From Brassica napus (Eukaryota; Streptophyta; Magnoliopsida; Brassicales; Brassicaceae): a stretch of DNA of 64,000 bases. The notes below the pieces were generated by a model, which saw nothing but the letters and a program-made list of their open reading frames with translations, did no database searches and was not told where the DNA came from. Below, one piece after another: positions 1 to 11,640 of the stretch; the first letter of the stretch is position 1; the number at the start of each line of letters is the position of its first letter. A program made the position numbers and the translations under genes. Location of the stretch: the NCBI RefSeq assembly GCF_020379485.1, contig NW_026014753.1, positions 20,272-84,271 on the forward strand, in the 5' to 3' direction.

Positions 1-1267
1 GTTACACACACAAAACAACTCCCTTAGGTACTTAGTCATTCAGCCAACCATCCCCACAGACATAAGTAACCTTTGAGAAGTCTTCAAACAGCTAAGGACA
101 TGCATCTAGCCCTTACCTGCTCATGCACTGTCCCACATCCTTTTGCCTTATCAACTTATGATACCAAGTCCAGCTCATGGACTAACAACGCCCATCAGAT
201 CCTGAGTCAATCAACCAACCACCCCACATGACCCAGAACTGATGAGTCTTCACACGTACCTAACTGGCCATGGAACCATGTCCCAACGAAGCCGATCAGT
301 CCTCCTCTTACCACCGGTGCATCCTTTGATCAATCAGATCAGACAACTTGATCCATCATCTATGGATCAGGTCGTCCATCCTTACCCATGATCAGATCAC
401 ACACGGCCTTCCTTGAATAATAACACCCAAGCTCAGTACTTATGTCCACGCCATCAAGTACTAGCTATACTCTTATTCATGGCTTCCTGCTGGTTCCAAA
501 CATATTGGACCTTGCAATCCACATGGTTCCTCTAATACCAGGACCCCCATGTGCCTCCTCCATGAGTCGGATTAATGGTTCACACATGACCAAACCCAAC
601 ACAACTCCATCAGATAAGCATCAATATGCTCTCAGGTACAAAAATGACCTCTTCCAAGTATGCTCCAAAAACTAATTAAAATTCATGATAATTCATGATA
701 ATTCCCACTAAGAGAATGCCATAATCAGAATTTTCAGAACCGGCCTCGATCCTATAGATCTCGGCCAAAATCAGCCAAACCGGCCAAAACTGGACATCAT
801 CAAATCAATTCCTAAAATTGATTAAAATACATGAAAACTCATGATAATTCATAACTAAGAGATTCCCATAATCAGATTCCAAAGAATCGACCCAGGCCAT
901 ATAGATCCCGATCATGAACAGCCCGGCCAAGGCCATGGGCACCATTCCTGAACCGGCCAAGGCCTTGGTTCAGTGCCATCAGGCCTGATCCAACAGATAC
1001 TACACCAAAAAACCTAAATCCTAATATATATAGTCCTCAAGGACGTGCCATACTTGGCCATGATCAATTCCACAGTCAACAGAATTGTAATTCAAAGGTA
1101 ATCATAAAACCGGTTACCTTATACATGATCTGATTAGATCATGTGCCTTTCCTTATTATGTTCGGCCATGCTCCTCCAGTGAACGCCTCTATCAACCCTT
1201 ATCACATAACTCCTGTATTGATAAGATCCATTCATGGGTCGCGCCCCTGATCCCTTCCATGGAACTT

Positions 1268-1760
1268 CCATGAAACCAGTTTCTACACTGCATCCACCTT
1301 CAAGGCTATTCATGCCTTTGTGAGTGAAGTCCGGCCTTCTCCCTTCTCTCCTGGGTATTTGCGTGTGTTCCCAATGCAGAGGAAGCCTAGGACGTGTTCA
1401 TCAGTGGTGAAAACCTACCACAGGGTCGTTCATAACTCCCCTTGCACTTCCATGAAACTGCCTTTCTACACACATCTGCCCTTAAGGCTGTCTTGGCCTT
1501 TGGGAATGAATTCCGGTCATCTACCTTCTTTCCTCACCATTTTGCGTGTGTTCTCAGGCCCTGGAGGATGCTTTGGGTGATAACCCCACGGATCAAAAGC
1601 CAACAGAAAGTCGTTCATAACTTCCCCCTTGATCTCTCCCAAAACTGCCTCTTTATGGCCTTCACACCACCATGGGTCTTGGATTGGGAATCCGACCAAC
1701 TCCCTGTCTTTTATCTGTGTTTTCTTTGTGTTTCACGGTGTAAGAGGAAGCCCTGGCGTG
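1268..1760. repeat. Degenerate tandem duplication inside the H LTR
   Basis: A segment of about 180 bp starting CTTCCATGAAAC (about 1268 and 1447) and ending near GTCGTTCATAACT occurs twice in tandem. Landmarks such as TTTGCGTGTGTTC recur in order. A third, weaker partial copy follows from about 1634 (CTTTGTGTTTCACGG, then AGGAAGCCCTGGCGTG). It lies just downstream of the LTR TATA box in transcription direction (minus strand), so it would fall in the transcribed leader. Confidence 0.6.
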
Positions 1761-1786
1761 CCTGCAAAGGCACGGACTTGCCTGCC

Positions 1787-1794
1787 TTTTATAG
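1787..1794 (-). promoter_or_regulatory. TATA box of the H LTR
   Basis: On the minus strand this reads CTATAAAA in a GC-rich context, at the place where the E, C and D LTRs carry CTATAAATA. It is the probable core promoter of H. The call is by motif and position only. Confidence 0.5.
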
Positions 1795-2039
1795 AAAAAG
1801 GGGCAGTTACCTTTCCAAAGGTTGCACCCTTTCGATATCATTTCTGGCCATTGATTTAATCAATGGTCCAGATCACACCCTTTCGCCTCAGGCAGTTACC
1901 AGACATGTCCTAAAACAAGCCCACACGGATTGCCCAATCCTGGCTCAATCCCAAGAGCCAATCAGCCCATCGGTACACACGGGTCGCCCACATGGCCCCG
2001 CCACTATCCAGACCCGCCCAACTGCCCATGACTTGAACA

Positions 2040-2230
2040 CTCAGTCCAGCTGAGTTGAGCTGATCCCCAGCTGACCCAGCTGAGTGAGCTAGACCATCCA
2101 GCTCAGGGAGCTGACCTACACTTCAGTGAGCTACATTGAGCTGCACTACACTTCACCTAGCTGGTCGAGCTTGCTTACTGCATCGCCCAGCTGTTATACA
2201 CTGTGTCCAGCTTGCTTCCTTTATCTTCTT
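2040..2230. repeat. AGCT-rich cluster of the U3 region (H LTR)
   Basis: Dense irregular runs of GAGCTGA, CAGCTGA, GAGCTAG and CAGCTTG over about 190 bp. Equivalent clusters occupy the same relative place in the A, C, D, E, F and G LTRs (for example 11325-11480, 29605-29765, 37315-37440, 45660-45830), although the surrounding sequence differs. Confidence 0.7.
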
Positions 2231-2524
2231 CAATTCTTCTAAGTCCCTTGGTCTATTTCCAGACCTATACTTAGTTTTCTCCCATGATCCATTCTGATCA
2301 CCCACTTCATCGACCTTCACCTGGATCTCGTCCAGCTACCAGCTCGCTTGTCCAGCTCCTTTGAGCTTGCATCTGCCTTATTTTGGTTAAGTTCCAGCAA
2401 CCTGATTCCCTTAACCACGTTTTGGACCATGACACGCTTGTCTTTAGGTCATGTGACCTGACTGGTGCGTCTCCTCGCAATAAAGTCTGTCCGGATGATC
2501 CTATCCAGGATCGGGGACATGACA

Positions 2525-5500
2525 CGAACAGTCCACATGAAGGGTCAGCGTGCTGAGTCCAAGGACCAACGTGCTGATATGTGTACTGATGGACAGCCAC
2601 GGACGTCCTGTGTGTGCTGACGGACAGACACGGACACACACGGACAGCCACGGACATCTAGTGGGTGCTATAGGACAGCCACGGACATCCATAGACGTCC
2701 TATGTGTGTTGGCGGACACCCACGGACGTCCTATGTGTACTGAACAGACAGCCCACGTGGGCCAAAATCACCCAAACAGTCCACGAGAAGGGCCAGGGTG
2801 CTGAGTCCAAGGACCAACGTGCTGATATGTGTACTGATTGACAGCCACTGACGTCATGTGTGTGCTGACGGACACACACAGACACACATGGACAGCCACA
2901 GACGTCCTGTGTGTGTTGACGGGACACACACAGACGTCCTGTGTGTGCTGACGGACACCCACAGACGTTTTGTGTGTGCTGACGGACACACACAGACAGT
3001 CACAGACGTCCTTTGTGTGCTGACGGACAGCCACGGACGTCCTGTGTGTGCTGAAGGACACACACGGACGTCCTGTGTGTGCTGATAGACAGCCACGAAC
3101 AGCCACGAACATCTTGTGTATGCTGGTGAACAACCACAGACACACACGGACACAACCACAGACGTCCTGTGTGTGCAGATGGACAGCCACGGACAGCCAC
3201 AGACGTCATGTGTGTGCTGGCAGACACCCGCGGACTTCCTGTACGTACTGAACATACAGCCCACGTGGGCCAAAATCACCCAAACAGTCCACGGGAAGGG
3301 CCAGCGTGCTGAGTCCAGGGACCAACGTGATGATATGTGTACTAATGGACAGCCACGGACGTCCTGTGTGTTCTGACGGACAGACACGGACACACATGAA
3401 CAGCCACGAACGTCCTGTGTGTGCTGACGGACACAGCCATGGACAGCCACGGACGTCATGTGTGTGCTGGCAGACACCCACGGACATCCTCTGTGTACTG
3501 AACAGACAGCCCATGTGGGCCAAAATCACCCAAACAGTCCACGAGAAGGGCCAGCGTGCTAAGTCCAAGGACCAACGTGCTGATATGTATACTGATGGAC
3601 AGCCACGGACAGCCACAGACGTCCTGTGTGTGCTGGCGGACACCCACGGACGTCCTGTGTGTACTGAACAGACAGCCCACAGGGCCAAAATCACCCGAAC
3701 AGTCCACGGGAAGGGTCAACGTGCTGAGTCCAAGGACCAATGTGCTGATATGTGTACTGATGGACAGCCCATGACGTTATGTGTGTGCTGACGGACACAC
3801 ACGAACAGTCACGGACGTCCTGTGTGTGCTGACGGACACACACGGAAGTCCTGTGTGTGATGACAGACACCCACAGACGTCCTGTGTGTACTGAACAGAC
3901 AGCCCACGTGGGCCAAAATCACTCAAACAGTCCACGGGAAGGGCCAGCGTGCTGAGTCCAAGGACCAGCGTGCTGATATATGTACTGATGGCTGAGCCAA
4001 GGACCAGCGTGCTGAGTCCAAGGACCACGTGCTGAGTCCAAGGACAGCCGTGCTGATGATATGTACGATGACAGCCACGGACGTCCTGTGTGTGCTGACG
4101 GACACCACAGACACACGGACGTCCTGTGTGTGCTGGACGGACCACCGGGTCCTGTTGTGCTGACGGACAGCCACAGACAGCCACGAACGTCCTGTGTGTG
4201 CTGGCGGACACCCACAGACACACCGGACACACACGAACAGCCACTGACGTCCTTTGTGTGCTGACGGACAGCCACGGACAGCCACAACGTGCGGACAGAC
4301 ACCCACGTGCTGAGTCCAGGGACCAACGTGCTGATATGTGTACTGATGGACAGCCACACGGACGTCGGTGTGTTTCTGACGACAGACACGGACACACACA
4401 GACGACGTCCTGTGTGTGCTGACGGACACCACACACGGACGTTATGTGTGTGCTGGCAGACACCCACGGACGTCCTGTGTGTACTGAACAGACAGCCCAC
4501 GTGGGCGAAATCACCCAACAGTCCACGAGAAGGGCCAGCGTGCTGAGTCCAAGGACCAACGTGCTGATATGTATACTGATGACCCCGACAGCCACAGACG
4601 TCTGTGTGCTGGCGGACACCCACGGACGTCCTGTGTGTACTAACAGACAGCCCACAAGGGCCAAAATCACCCGAACAGTCCACGGGAAGGTCAACGTGCT
4701 GAGTCCAAGGACCATGTGCTGATATGTGTACTGATGGACAGCCACATACGTTATGTGTGTGCTGACGGACACACACGGACAGTCACGGACGTCCTGTGTG
4801 TGCTGATGGACACACACGGAAGTCCTGTGTGTGATGACAGACACCCACAGACGTCCTGTGTGTACTGAACAGACAGCCCACGTGGGCCAAAATCACTCAA
4901 ACAGTCCACGGAAGGGCCACAGCGGCTGAGTCCAAGGACCAGCGTGCTGATATATGTACTGATGGACAGCCACGGACATCATGTGTGTGCTGACATGCAC
5001 ACATGGACATACACGGACGTCCTGTGTGTGCTGACGGACACACACAGGTCCTGTGTGTGCTGACGGACAGCCACGGACAGCTACGAACGTCCTGTGTGTG
5101 CTGGCAGACACCCACAGACACACACGGACACACACGGACAGCCACTGACGTCCTACGTGTGCTGACGGACAGCCACAGACAGCCACAGACGTGCTGTGTG
5201 CGCTGGCGGACACCCACGGGTCCTGTGTGTACTGACCAGACAGCCCAAGTGGGCTAAAATCACCCAACATTCACAGGAAGGGTCAACGTGCTGAGTCCAA
5301 GGACCAACGTGCTGATATGTGTACTGATGGACAGCCACAGAAGTCCTGTGTGTGCGGACCAGACACACACGGACGCCCCCTGTGTGTGCTGATGGACACA
5401 CACGGACGTCCTGTGTGTGCTGACGACACACACGGACGTCCGGTGTGTGCTGACGGACACCCACGGACGTCCTGTGTACTGAACACAGCCCATGTGGGCC

Positions 5501-7168
5501 AAAATCAACCGAACAGTCCACGGGAAGGGTCAGCGTGCTGAGTCCAAGGACCAACGTCTGATATGTGTACTGACGGACACCCACGGACGACCTCTGTGTG
5601 CTGACGGACAACGACGGATGTCCTGTGTGTACTGAACAGACAGCCCACGTGGCCCAAATCACCCAAATAGTCCACGGCAAGGGCCACGGGCTGATATGTG
5701 TACTGATGGACACCACGGACGTCCTGTGTTTGCTACGGGCACACATGGACACACACGGACGTCATTGTGTGGGGCTGACGGACACACACGATGTCCGTGT
5801 GTTGCTGACGGACACCCACGGACAGCCACAACGTCCTATGTATGCTGGCAGACACCCACAGACACATATACACACACACCACAGACAACACAGACGTCCT
5901 GTGTGTGCTGGCGGACACCCACAGACGTCCTGTGTGTACTGAACAGACAGCCCACGTGGGCCAAATCACCCAAACAGTCCACGGGAAGGGCCAGCGTGCT
6001 GAGTCCAAGGACCAACGTGCTGATATGTGTACTGATGGACAGCCACAGACGTCCTCTGTGTGTTCACGGACACAGACGGAGACACACAGACACACACCGA
6101 CAGCCACAAACTTCCTGTTTTCTGGCGGACACCCACGGACGTCTTGTGTGTACTGACCAGACAGCCCACGTGGGCCAAAATCACCCGAACAGTACACAGG
6201 AAGGTTCTACGTGCGGAGTCCAAGGACCAACGTGCTGATACGGGTACTGATGGACAGCCACGGACGTCCTGTGTGTGCTGACGGACACACACGGATACAC
6301 ACGAACATCCCCGGATGTTCTGTGTGTGTGCACACACGGACGTCCTGACGACACACACGGACGTCCTGAGTGTGCTGACGGACACCCCTGGACGTCCTGT
6401 GTGTACTGAACAGACAGCCCACGTGCGCCTAAATCACCCAAACAGTCCACGGGAAGGGTAAGCGTGCTGAGTCCAAGGACCAACGTGCTGATATGTGTAT
6501 TGATGGACAGCCACGGACATCCTGTGTGTGCTGACGAACACACACGGACACAAACGGACAGCCATGGATGTCCTGTGTGTGCTGGCGGACACCCACAGAC
6601 GTCATGTGTGTACTGAACAGATAGCCCACGTGGGCCAAAATCACCCAAACAGTCCACGGGAAGGGCCAGCGTGCAGGGTCCAAGGACCAACGTGCTGATA
6701 TGTGTACTGATGGACAGCCACGAACGTCCTGTGTGTGCAGACGGACACACACGGACAGCCACGGACGTCCTGTGTATGCTGACGGACACACACGGACGTC
6801 CTGTGTGTGCTGACGGACACCCACGGACATCCTGTGTGTGCTGATAGACACACACGGACACACACGGATGTCTTGTGTGTGCTGGCGGACATCCACAAAG
6901 AGCCACGGACGTCCTGTGTGTGCTGGCGGACACCCACAGACGTTATGTGTGTACTGAACAGACAGCCCACGTGGGACAAAATCACCCAAAAAGTCCACGG
7001 GAAGGGCCAGCGTGTTGAGTCCAAGGACCAACGTTCTGATATGTGTACTGAGGGACAGCCACGGACGTCCCGTGTGTGCTGACGGACACACACGGACAGC
7101 CACGGACGTCCTGTGTGTGCTGGCGGAGACCCAGGGACGTCCTGTGTGTACTGAATAGAGAGCCCACG
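2525..7168. repeat. Composite satellite array, segment 1
   Basis: Tandem units contain a conserved module of about 110 bp (TACTGAACAGACAGCCCACG at its start, through CCAAAATCACCCAAACAGTC and GCTGAGTCCAAGGACC, to GTGTACTGATGGACAGCC). A variable number of about 31-bp repeats follows, built from GGACGTCCTGTGTGTGCTGA and CGGACACACA. Spacing between successive AAAATCACCC landmarks ranges from about 155 to 600 bp. About sixteen modules occur here. Many CpG positions in GGACGTCC appear as TG or CA, as expected for methylated repeats. The right edge is cut by element B. There is no gene: the long open frames arise because the repeat lacks stops. Confidence 0.9.
3520..4960. repeat. Higher-order duplication of about 0.97 kb within the array
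   Basis: Distinctive variants recur in order about 970 bp apart. Examples are CTGATATGTATACTGATG (about 3580 and 4560), the pairing of ACGTTATGTGTGTGCTGACG with CGGAAGTCCTGTGTGTGATG (about 3775-3860 and 4750-4835), and AAAATCACTCAAACAGTC (about 3914 and 4889). The second copy carries more 1-2 base deletions. This shows amplification of multi-unit blocks rather than of single 31-mers. Confidence 0.7.
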
Positions 7169-8147
7169 TGATAGAACCAAGGACCTGGACCAGGACTGGA
7201 GCAGACTCAGCATGGTGACCAGGACGATCAGATCAGTCCAACTGAGGTTCAGCCATTCATCCGTACCAGATCAACGGACAGAGCCGTGTACCGGATCGAC
7301 CCGCGTGCATCCGGACGTGAACTAAGGATGGATCCACGACCTGATGACTGAATCAGCCAAACCACAGGCGTTCTTCCCCGACCCATTCGCCATTCTAGAG
7401 CCAACAGTCAAGCCAGAACCCGTGATCATCGAGAAGAATCAGATTTCGGACTTAGCCTATCTTTGCTGGCCCGTTTGGGACGTACCGCATGCCCGGATCA
7501 GGCTGATCACGACCTTTCCAACCACTTTGATGATTTCATGATGATCGATGCTTCCAACTACTCCAAAGGAAGGATACTAAAGCTCTCTGAAGATTTGGGT
7601 TGAGCTATCTCTTCATCCGTGCATGGATGATCGACGATCAACCATGCGGGCAGCCTTACATCCGTCCTGCTCCTTACCGCGGACGACCTGATCGCCACAG
7701 AATGAACCTGGACATCTTTGTGAATCTGGACCAGTCAACACAAGAATCCGCACCTTGACCAGTCTTTAGCAAAGTCTTCATTTCTAGTTTCTATGTCTTG
7801 TTTTCATTAATTTTTATCTTCTATGTTGTCTTTTCCCACAAATGTCTTTATGTTTCTTTAACTCACAAACCTTATAAGTATGTGATGATCCCCCTTAATC
7901 ATCGATTTTCCTTTGCTTCTTTTGAGTCTTCTCTCATTGTTCTTCTCTTGGTGAGGTCATCTCCAAGCGAACCACTTTGTTGTGTTGGACCGGTGCGTCA
8001 CATCCGGCAACCTTCGAATCTCTGGTAGTATCTTTGGGCTATTCCGCAACCCTTAGTGTCACCCCTCGATCCATCAGTTCTCAATTCTCTCGGATCTGAG
8101 TTCATATCAACCTTACCGAAAGAGTGATCCTTATTTTGGTTCTATCA
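7169..8147 (+). repeat. 5' LTR of element B
   Basis: 979 bp, TGATAGAACC to GGTTCTATCA. It is shorter than the 3' LTR (1008 bp) because of small deletions, including about 20 bp near 7945 and about 7 bp near 7900. A possible TATA element (TATAAG) lies at 7873-7878. The first 360 bases are homologous to sequence that stays open in frame with pol at the 3' end. Confidence 0.92.
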
Positions 8148-8149
8148 AG

Positions 8150-8163
8150 TGGTATAAGAGCCA
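8150..8163 (+). other. Primer-binding site of element B
   Basis: TGGTATAAGAGCCA starts two bases after the 5' LTR. It matches the usual plant initiator-Met tRNA complement TGGTATCAGAGCC with one change, C to A. Confidence 0.75.
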
Positions 8164-8171
8164 CTCTCTCG

Positions 8172-8588
8172 GTAACTCTTTTTCAATCCATTTCATTTCA
8201 TCTTCCATATTCTTCATCTAAATTTCTTATATATCTATCTTGAACCCGGCCCCTCATTACCCCCATATAAAAAAAAAGGAGAAGAATCTATATTCCAAGT
8301 TTGATTTGTTTGTGGTGTGGTGGTGGAAGAGAAAGCATGTTGGCCGAAGACAAATCCGGTCTTTGAGGTGGTTAAGGCGGGTTCCCCTCTAAATCTCTTA
8401 TCTTTCTCTCTTGATCTTTGGTTCACTTGGATTTGCTCATTGGGTGATCTAGTTTGCTCTCTTAGAACTTGGGAGGAACTCTCTTGTGTGATTACCAACA
8501 AAAATTGAGTGAAACACGTGTGTGGGTGAGGATAAACACCTGAGTGTGTGAGGTTTTTAATCTAACTTTACCTTGTTTAAGTTTTCAG
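8172..8588 (+). other. Leader of element B with a candidate 5'-UTR intron
   Basis: The leader between PBS and gag holds no coding frame. Its end looks like a 3' splice site: CTAAC at 8562-8566, a pyrimidine-rich run, then TTTTCAG ending at 8588, six bases before the gag ATG. A possible donor is CG|GTAACT at 8172, though other GT sites exist. If real, the intron would be about 417 nt. This is inference from motifs only. Confidence 0.35.
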
Positions 8589-8594
8589 GTAACC

Positions 8595-9935
8595 ATGGAT
8601 AGTGAAGAAGAAAGAAACCGACCCGGAAATTCATATGCCGGATTATCTAACTTGCAAATGCGTGCTCTCAATGATTCTATGTCTAACTTGTTGAATACAG
8701 GTTTGGAGGCGATCCATCAGAGGCTTGATGAACTTCAGGGCCGTCCAACTCAGTCACGAACCAAAACCAGACGTGACCATCCAAGAAGGAACAGCCGGTC
8801 CGACCTAGAAATCCGAGAAGAGTCTTATGATAATGATCGATCCATCAACCGTCCAAGGAGACTTCCTAGGCATGAAAACCGAGGTGATGTCAATCCTTTT
8901 GGTAGAAATGAAAGAACCAATGATGGCTTGAGTGGTTTGAAATTGAAAATTCCAAGTTTTGATGGCAAAAGTGATCCGGATGCTTTTCTTGAATGGGAAA
9001 GAAAAATTGAACTTGTGTTTGATTGTCAAAATTTTTCTGATATTAAAAAGGTTAGACTTGCTGCTGCTGAGTTTACTGGCTATGCTATTAACTGGTATGA
9101 TCGAGTTGTGACTAGCAGGAGGAGAGCAGGTGAGGCGCCAGTTGATACATGGGATGAGCTTTCCATGCTGATGCGGAGACGCTTTGTTCCCGACCATTAC
9201 CACCGAGATCTACACCATAAAACTCAGGCGTTTGCTTCAAGGTTCTAATTCAGTTGAGGACTATCACCAGGAGATGGAGACCTTGATGATCAAAGCTGCT
9301 CTAGAAGAGCCCTTAGACGCCACCATGGCCAGATTTCTTACCGGGCTCAACCGGGACATACAAGACCGCATGGAGCTGGAAGACTATGACAGCATGGAGC
9401 AGATGCTACACACGGCTGTGCTGATCGAGCAACAAGTCAAGAGAAAGGGTCTCACTAAACCGACCTTTGCTTCTAAACCGACCTTTGCTTCCAAGCCAAA
9501 CTATCAAGACAAGGGTAAGTCTTCTTCCACAACAAATACAGCTTTTAAGACTAATATCCCTGCTCGTGTTGATAGAGAAAAGAAAGAAGAGGCTACCAAA
9601 CGAACCAGAGACATCCAATGCTTTAGGTCATGGCCTTGGCCACTATGCCAACCGATGTCCAAACCAAAAGGTGATGGTGCTCTTGGAGAATGGAGAAGTC
9701 GAATCTGAAGAAGACAAGGAGGATCTCGGACCAGTGTATGATGATGATGATGAGGAAGAAGCACTTGACTTCCCGGTTCATGGTCCCCTTCTTGTTACTA
9801 GGAGGGTCTTGGACGACACCACTGATCCCATCTATCTTTGATGAGGAGGTCGATGGAGTGATCGATGAGTTTTGCTCGACCTTTGTGGAGAGTTCTGATC
9901 CGATCTATGATGAGGATGTTCTTGATGAGCCGAGC
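8595..9935 (+). pseudogene. gag: gag of element B (frameshifted, 5' part of a split gag-pol)
   Basis: Gag is the nucleocapsid/capsid precursor that packages retrotransposon RNA. The start chosen is ATG at 8595 in the context AACCATGG. The capsid region includes LKIPSFDGKSDPDAFLEWE and MRRRFVPDHYHRDLHHK. Three lesions are visible. An extra A near 9222 shifts the frame before LRRLLQGSNSVEDYHQEM. A 2-base loss near 9629 destroys the second Cys of the zinc knuckle (CF...GHYANRC). A 4-base ATCT duplication near 9830 shifts the frame again. Sequence after the knuckle is acidic (DDDDEEE). The frame then runs into element A at 9936 and resumes at 18529. Confidence 0.85.
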
Positions 9936-11640
9936 TGTAAGACCCGATCCTGGATTCCTCAATCCAACCAGACCGCGGCCTCGCTAAACAACACAACCAG
10001 TTCCATGTTTCATATTCAAGTTCAAGTGTTAAATAATTCTAAGTCTTTTTCAGAGTTTTGGAGGTTCCAACGTTCACACTTAAACAATCAAGCAACAACT
10101 AATGCAAATAGATATTTCATAGATATTAACCAAGGTTCATACATCATTCATCATCCTAATAAATAGAATACACACTAGAATCGCATAAGTTCACAAGTTG
10201 CACAATAGGCTACAATAATCACACAATTTTCAGAATCAACCCAATCACCACACATCTTCCCATGGCCGCGGTCCTCATGGTGCTTTTCCCTTACCACGGT
10301 CCATTTCTGGTCCTGGATCCAACACAAACAAACACACAATCGCAAGGTTAGATTACAAAACAAGAATCAATCACATTGCATGGTCGGATCCAATCTAATC
10401 AAGAACAATCATCAAAAATGTCAAATCTGACCCCTCTAAAAAGAGATCCAAATACCAAATAAAATTCATGAAAACTCATGATAATTCAGAAGAAAAATAT
10501 TCCCATAATCAGATTCAAAAGAATCGGCTCAGATCATAGTGATCTCGGCCATGAACAGCCCACACAAGAACAAGGGACTTTCATGGGAATTTGATCAGGC
10601 CAAGGCCTTAAGATCAATGGATCCTTCCCTGTAACATCATAAAACAATCCATAGCACAACATATATGAAGAAACAGAGTAGAAGAAGTCAGAGTAAGGAG
10701 TGGCCAATCGATCCAAACCGGCCAGGCTCACACGGCCATCATCCGCGGCCTTGTCCGGTTACTCTTGGCCACACCTCTCACCTTAGGAGTTCGGTCTCCA
10801 GGGGCGACTTCCTTCTCTTTCTCCTTTGCCTTCTCCTTGTCTTTCTGTCTCAAATCCATTCTCTTGATCACACGCCCAAACACACCAGGAACACTCAAGA
10901 GCAATCTCTTGGATCAAATCGGCCAATCCAAGGTTTGTGTCTCTCTTTCTCTCTTGAATTTTCTCTGTGTTTCTCTCTGTGTCAAGTTGAGTAAAAATCG
11001 ACCAGTCTGGCAGAAATGAGAGGGAGAAGACGATTTAAACTGTCCCCAACCGCCTGGGCGAACAGTTACCAACCAATCACATCCCTTCTTCCCAAAACTG
11101 CCCCATAACCGCCCCATAACCGCCCATTGGCGGTTTCTCCCCTTTTCTTCCTTTGGCAAATCGATCACTGAGCCTCAGCTCACACTCTGGAAGTTTGCCC
11201 ACTCCCTGTCCCAAGCCTAAGACCCATTTGGTCGAACCGTCCTGCACCCGGACCATCGGCTCGCCCAGTAACCGTTCCGGACTCGCCCACACTGATCCGA
11301 ACCAAAACGCACCGTTCACCGGATTGAGCTGACCTCCAGCTGTTCCCAGCTGAGTGAGCTAGTTCTCCAGCTCCTGTGAGCTGAACAGATCATGGTGAAC
11401 TGAATACCAGCTGAACCGAGCTGATTGAACTCAAACCAACACTCGTCCAGCTGCCTAAACACTCACCCAGCTCCTTTACCCTTGTTTCCATCGTATCCTG
11501 GTTAAGTCTCAGCTGACTGATGCCCTTAACCTTCATTCAGGGCCATGATACGCTTGTCTCAAGGTCTAATGACCTGACTGGTGCGTCTCCCCGCACCATG
11601 GCCCGTCCGGCCGATCCTATCTAGGATCGGGGACATGACA
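9936..11640 (-). repeat. 3' LTR of element A
   Basis: 1705 bp, nearly identical to 16820-18523. In transcription direction it starts TGTCATGTCC and ends CGGGTCTTACA. Near the U3 end is the palindrome GATCCTATCTAGGATC (11613-11628). The AGCT-rich cluster lies at about 11325-11480. I see no clear TATAAATA box; TTTAAAT near 11034 is the nearest candidate. Open frames inside it are shared by both LTRs and show no domain. Confidence 0.93.

Larger units (their letters stand above)
1..2524 (-). mobile_element. Element H: LTR of a Ty3/gypsy retrotransposon, truncated by the window start
   Basis: The block ends in GGACATGACA at 2524 and passes straight into satellite sequence, so this is the U3 end of a minus-strand LTR. 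It carries the landmarks of the better-defined LTRs here: an AGCT-rich stretch (about 2040-2230), the inverted repeat GATCCTATCCAGGATC near the terminus and a TATA box. The first 420 bases resemble the R-U5 part of the D/F LTRs, while about 660-960 resembles the A LTR (ATTCATGATAATTC, CCCATAATCAGA). The right target-site copy would be CGAAC (2525-2529). The left end is outside the window, so solo versus full-length cannot be decided. No gag or pol is present; short open frames at 442-675 and 1442-2053 show no known domain. Confidence 0.8.

Noticed and set aside
1442..2053. 203-codon open frame in the H LTR
   Set aside because: It spans a degenerate tandem duplication, the antisense of a TATA box and the AGCT cluster; no domain or codon bias is visible.
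2525..7168. CRISPR-like array of about 31-bp repeats
   Set aside because: There are no unique spacers of constant length; the intervals are themselves repeat variants. The context is a plant retrotransposon locus.
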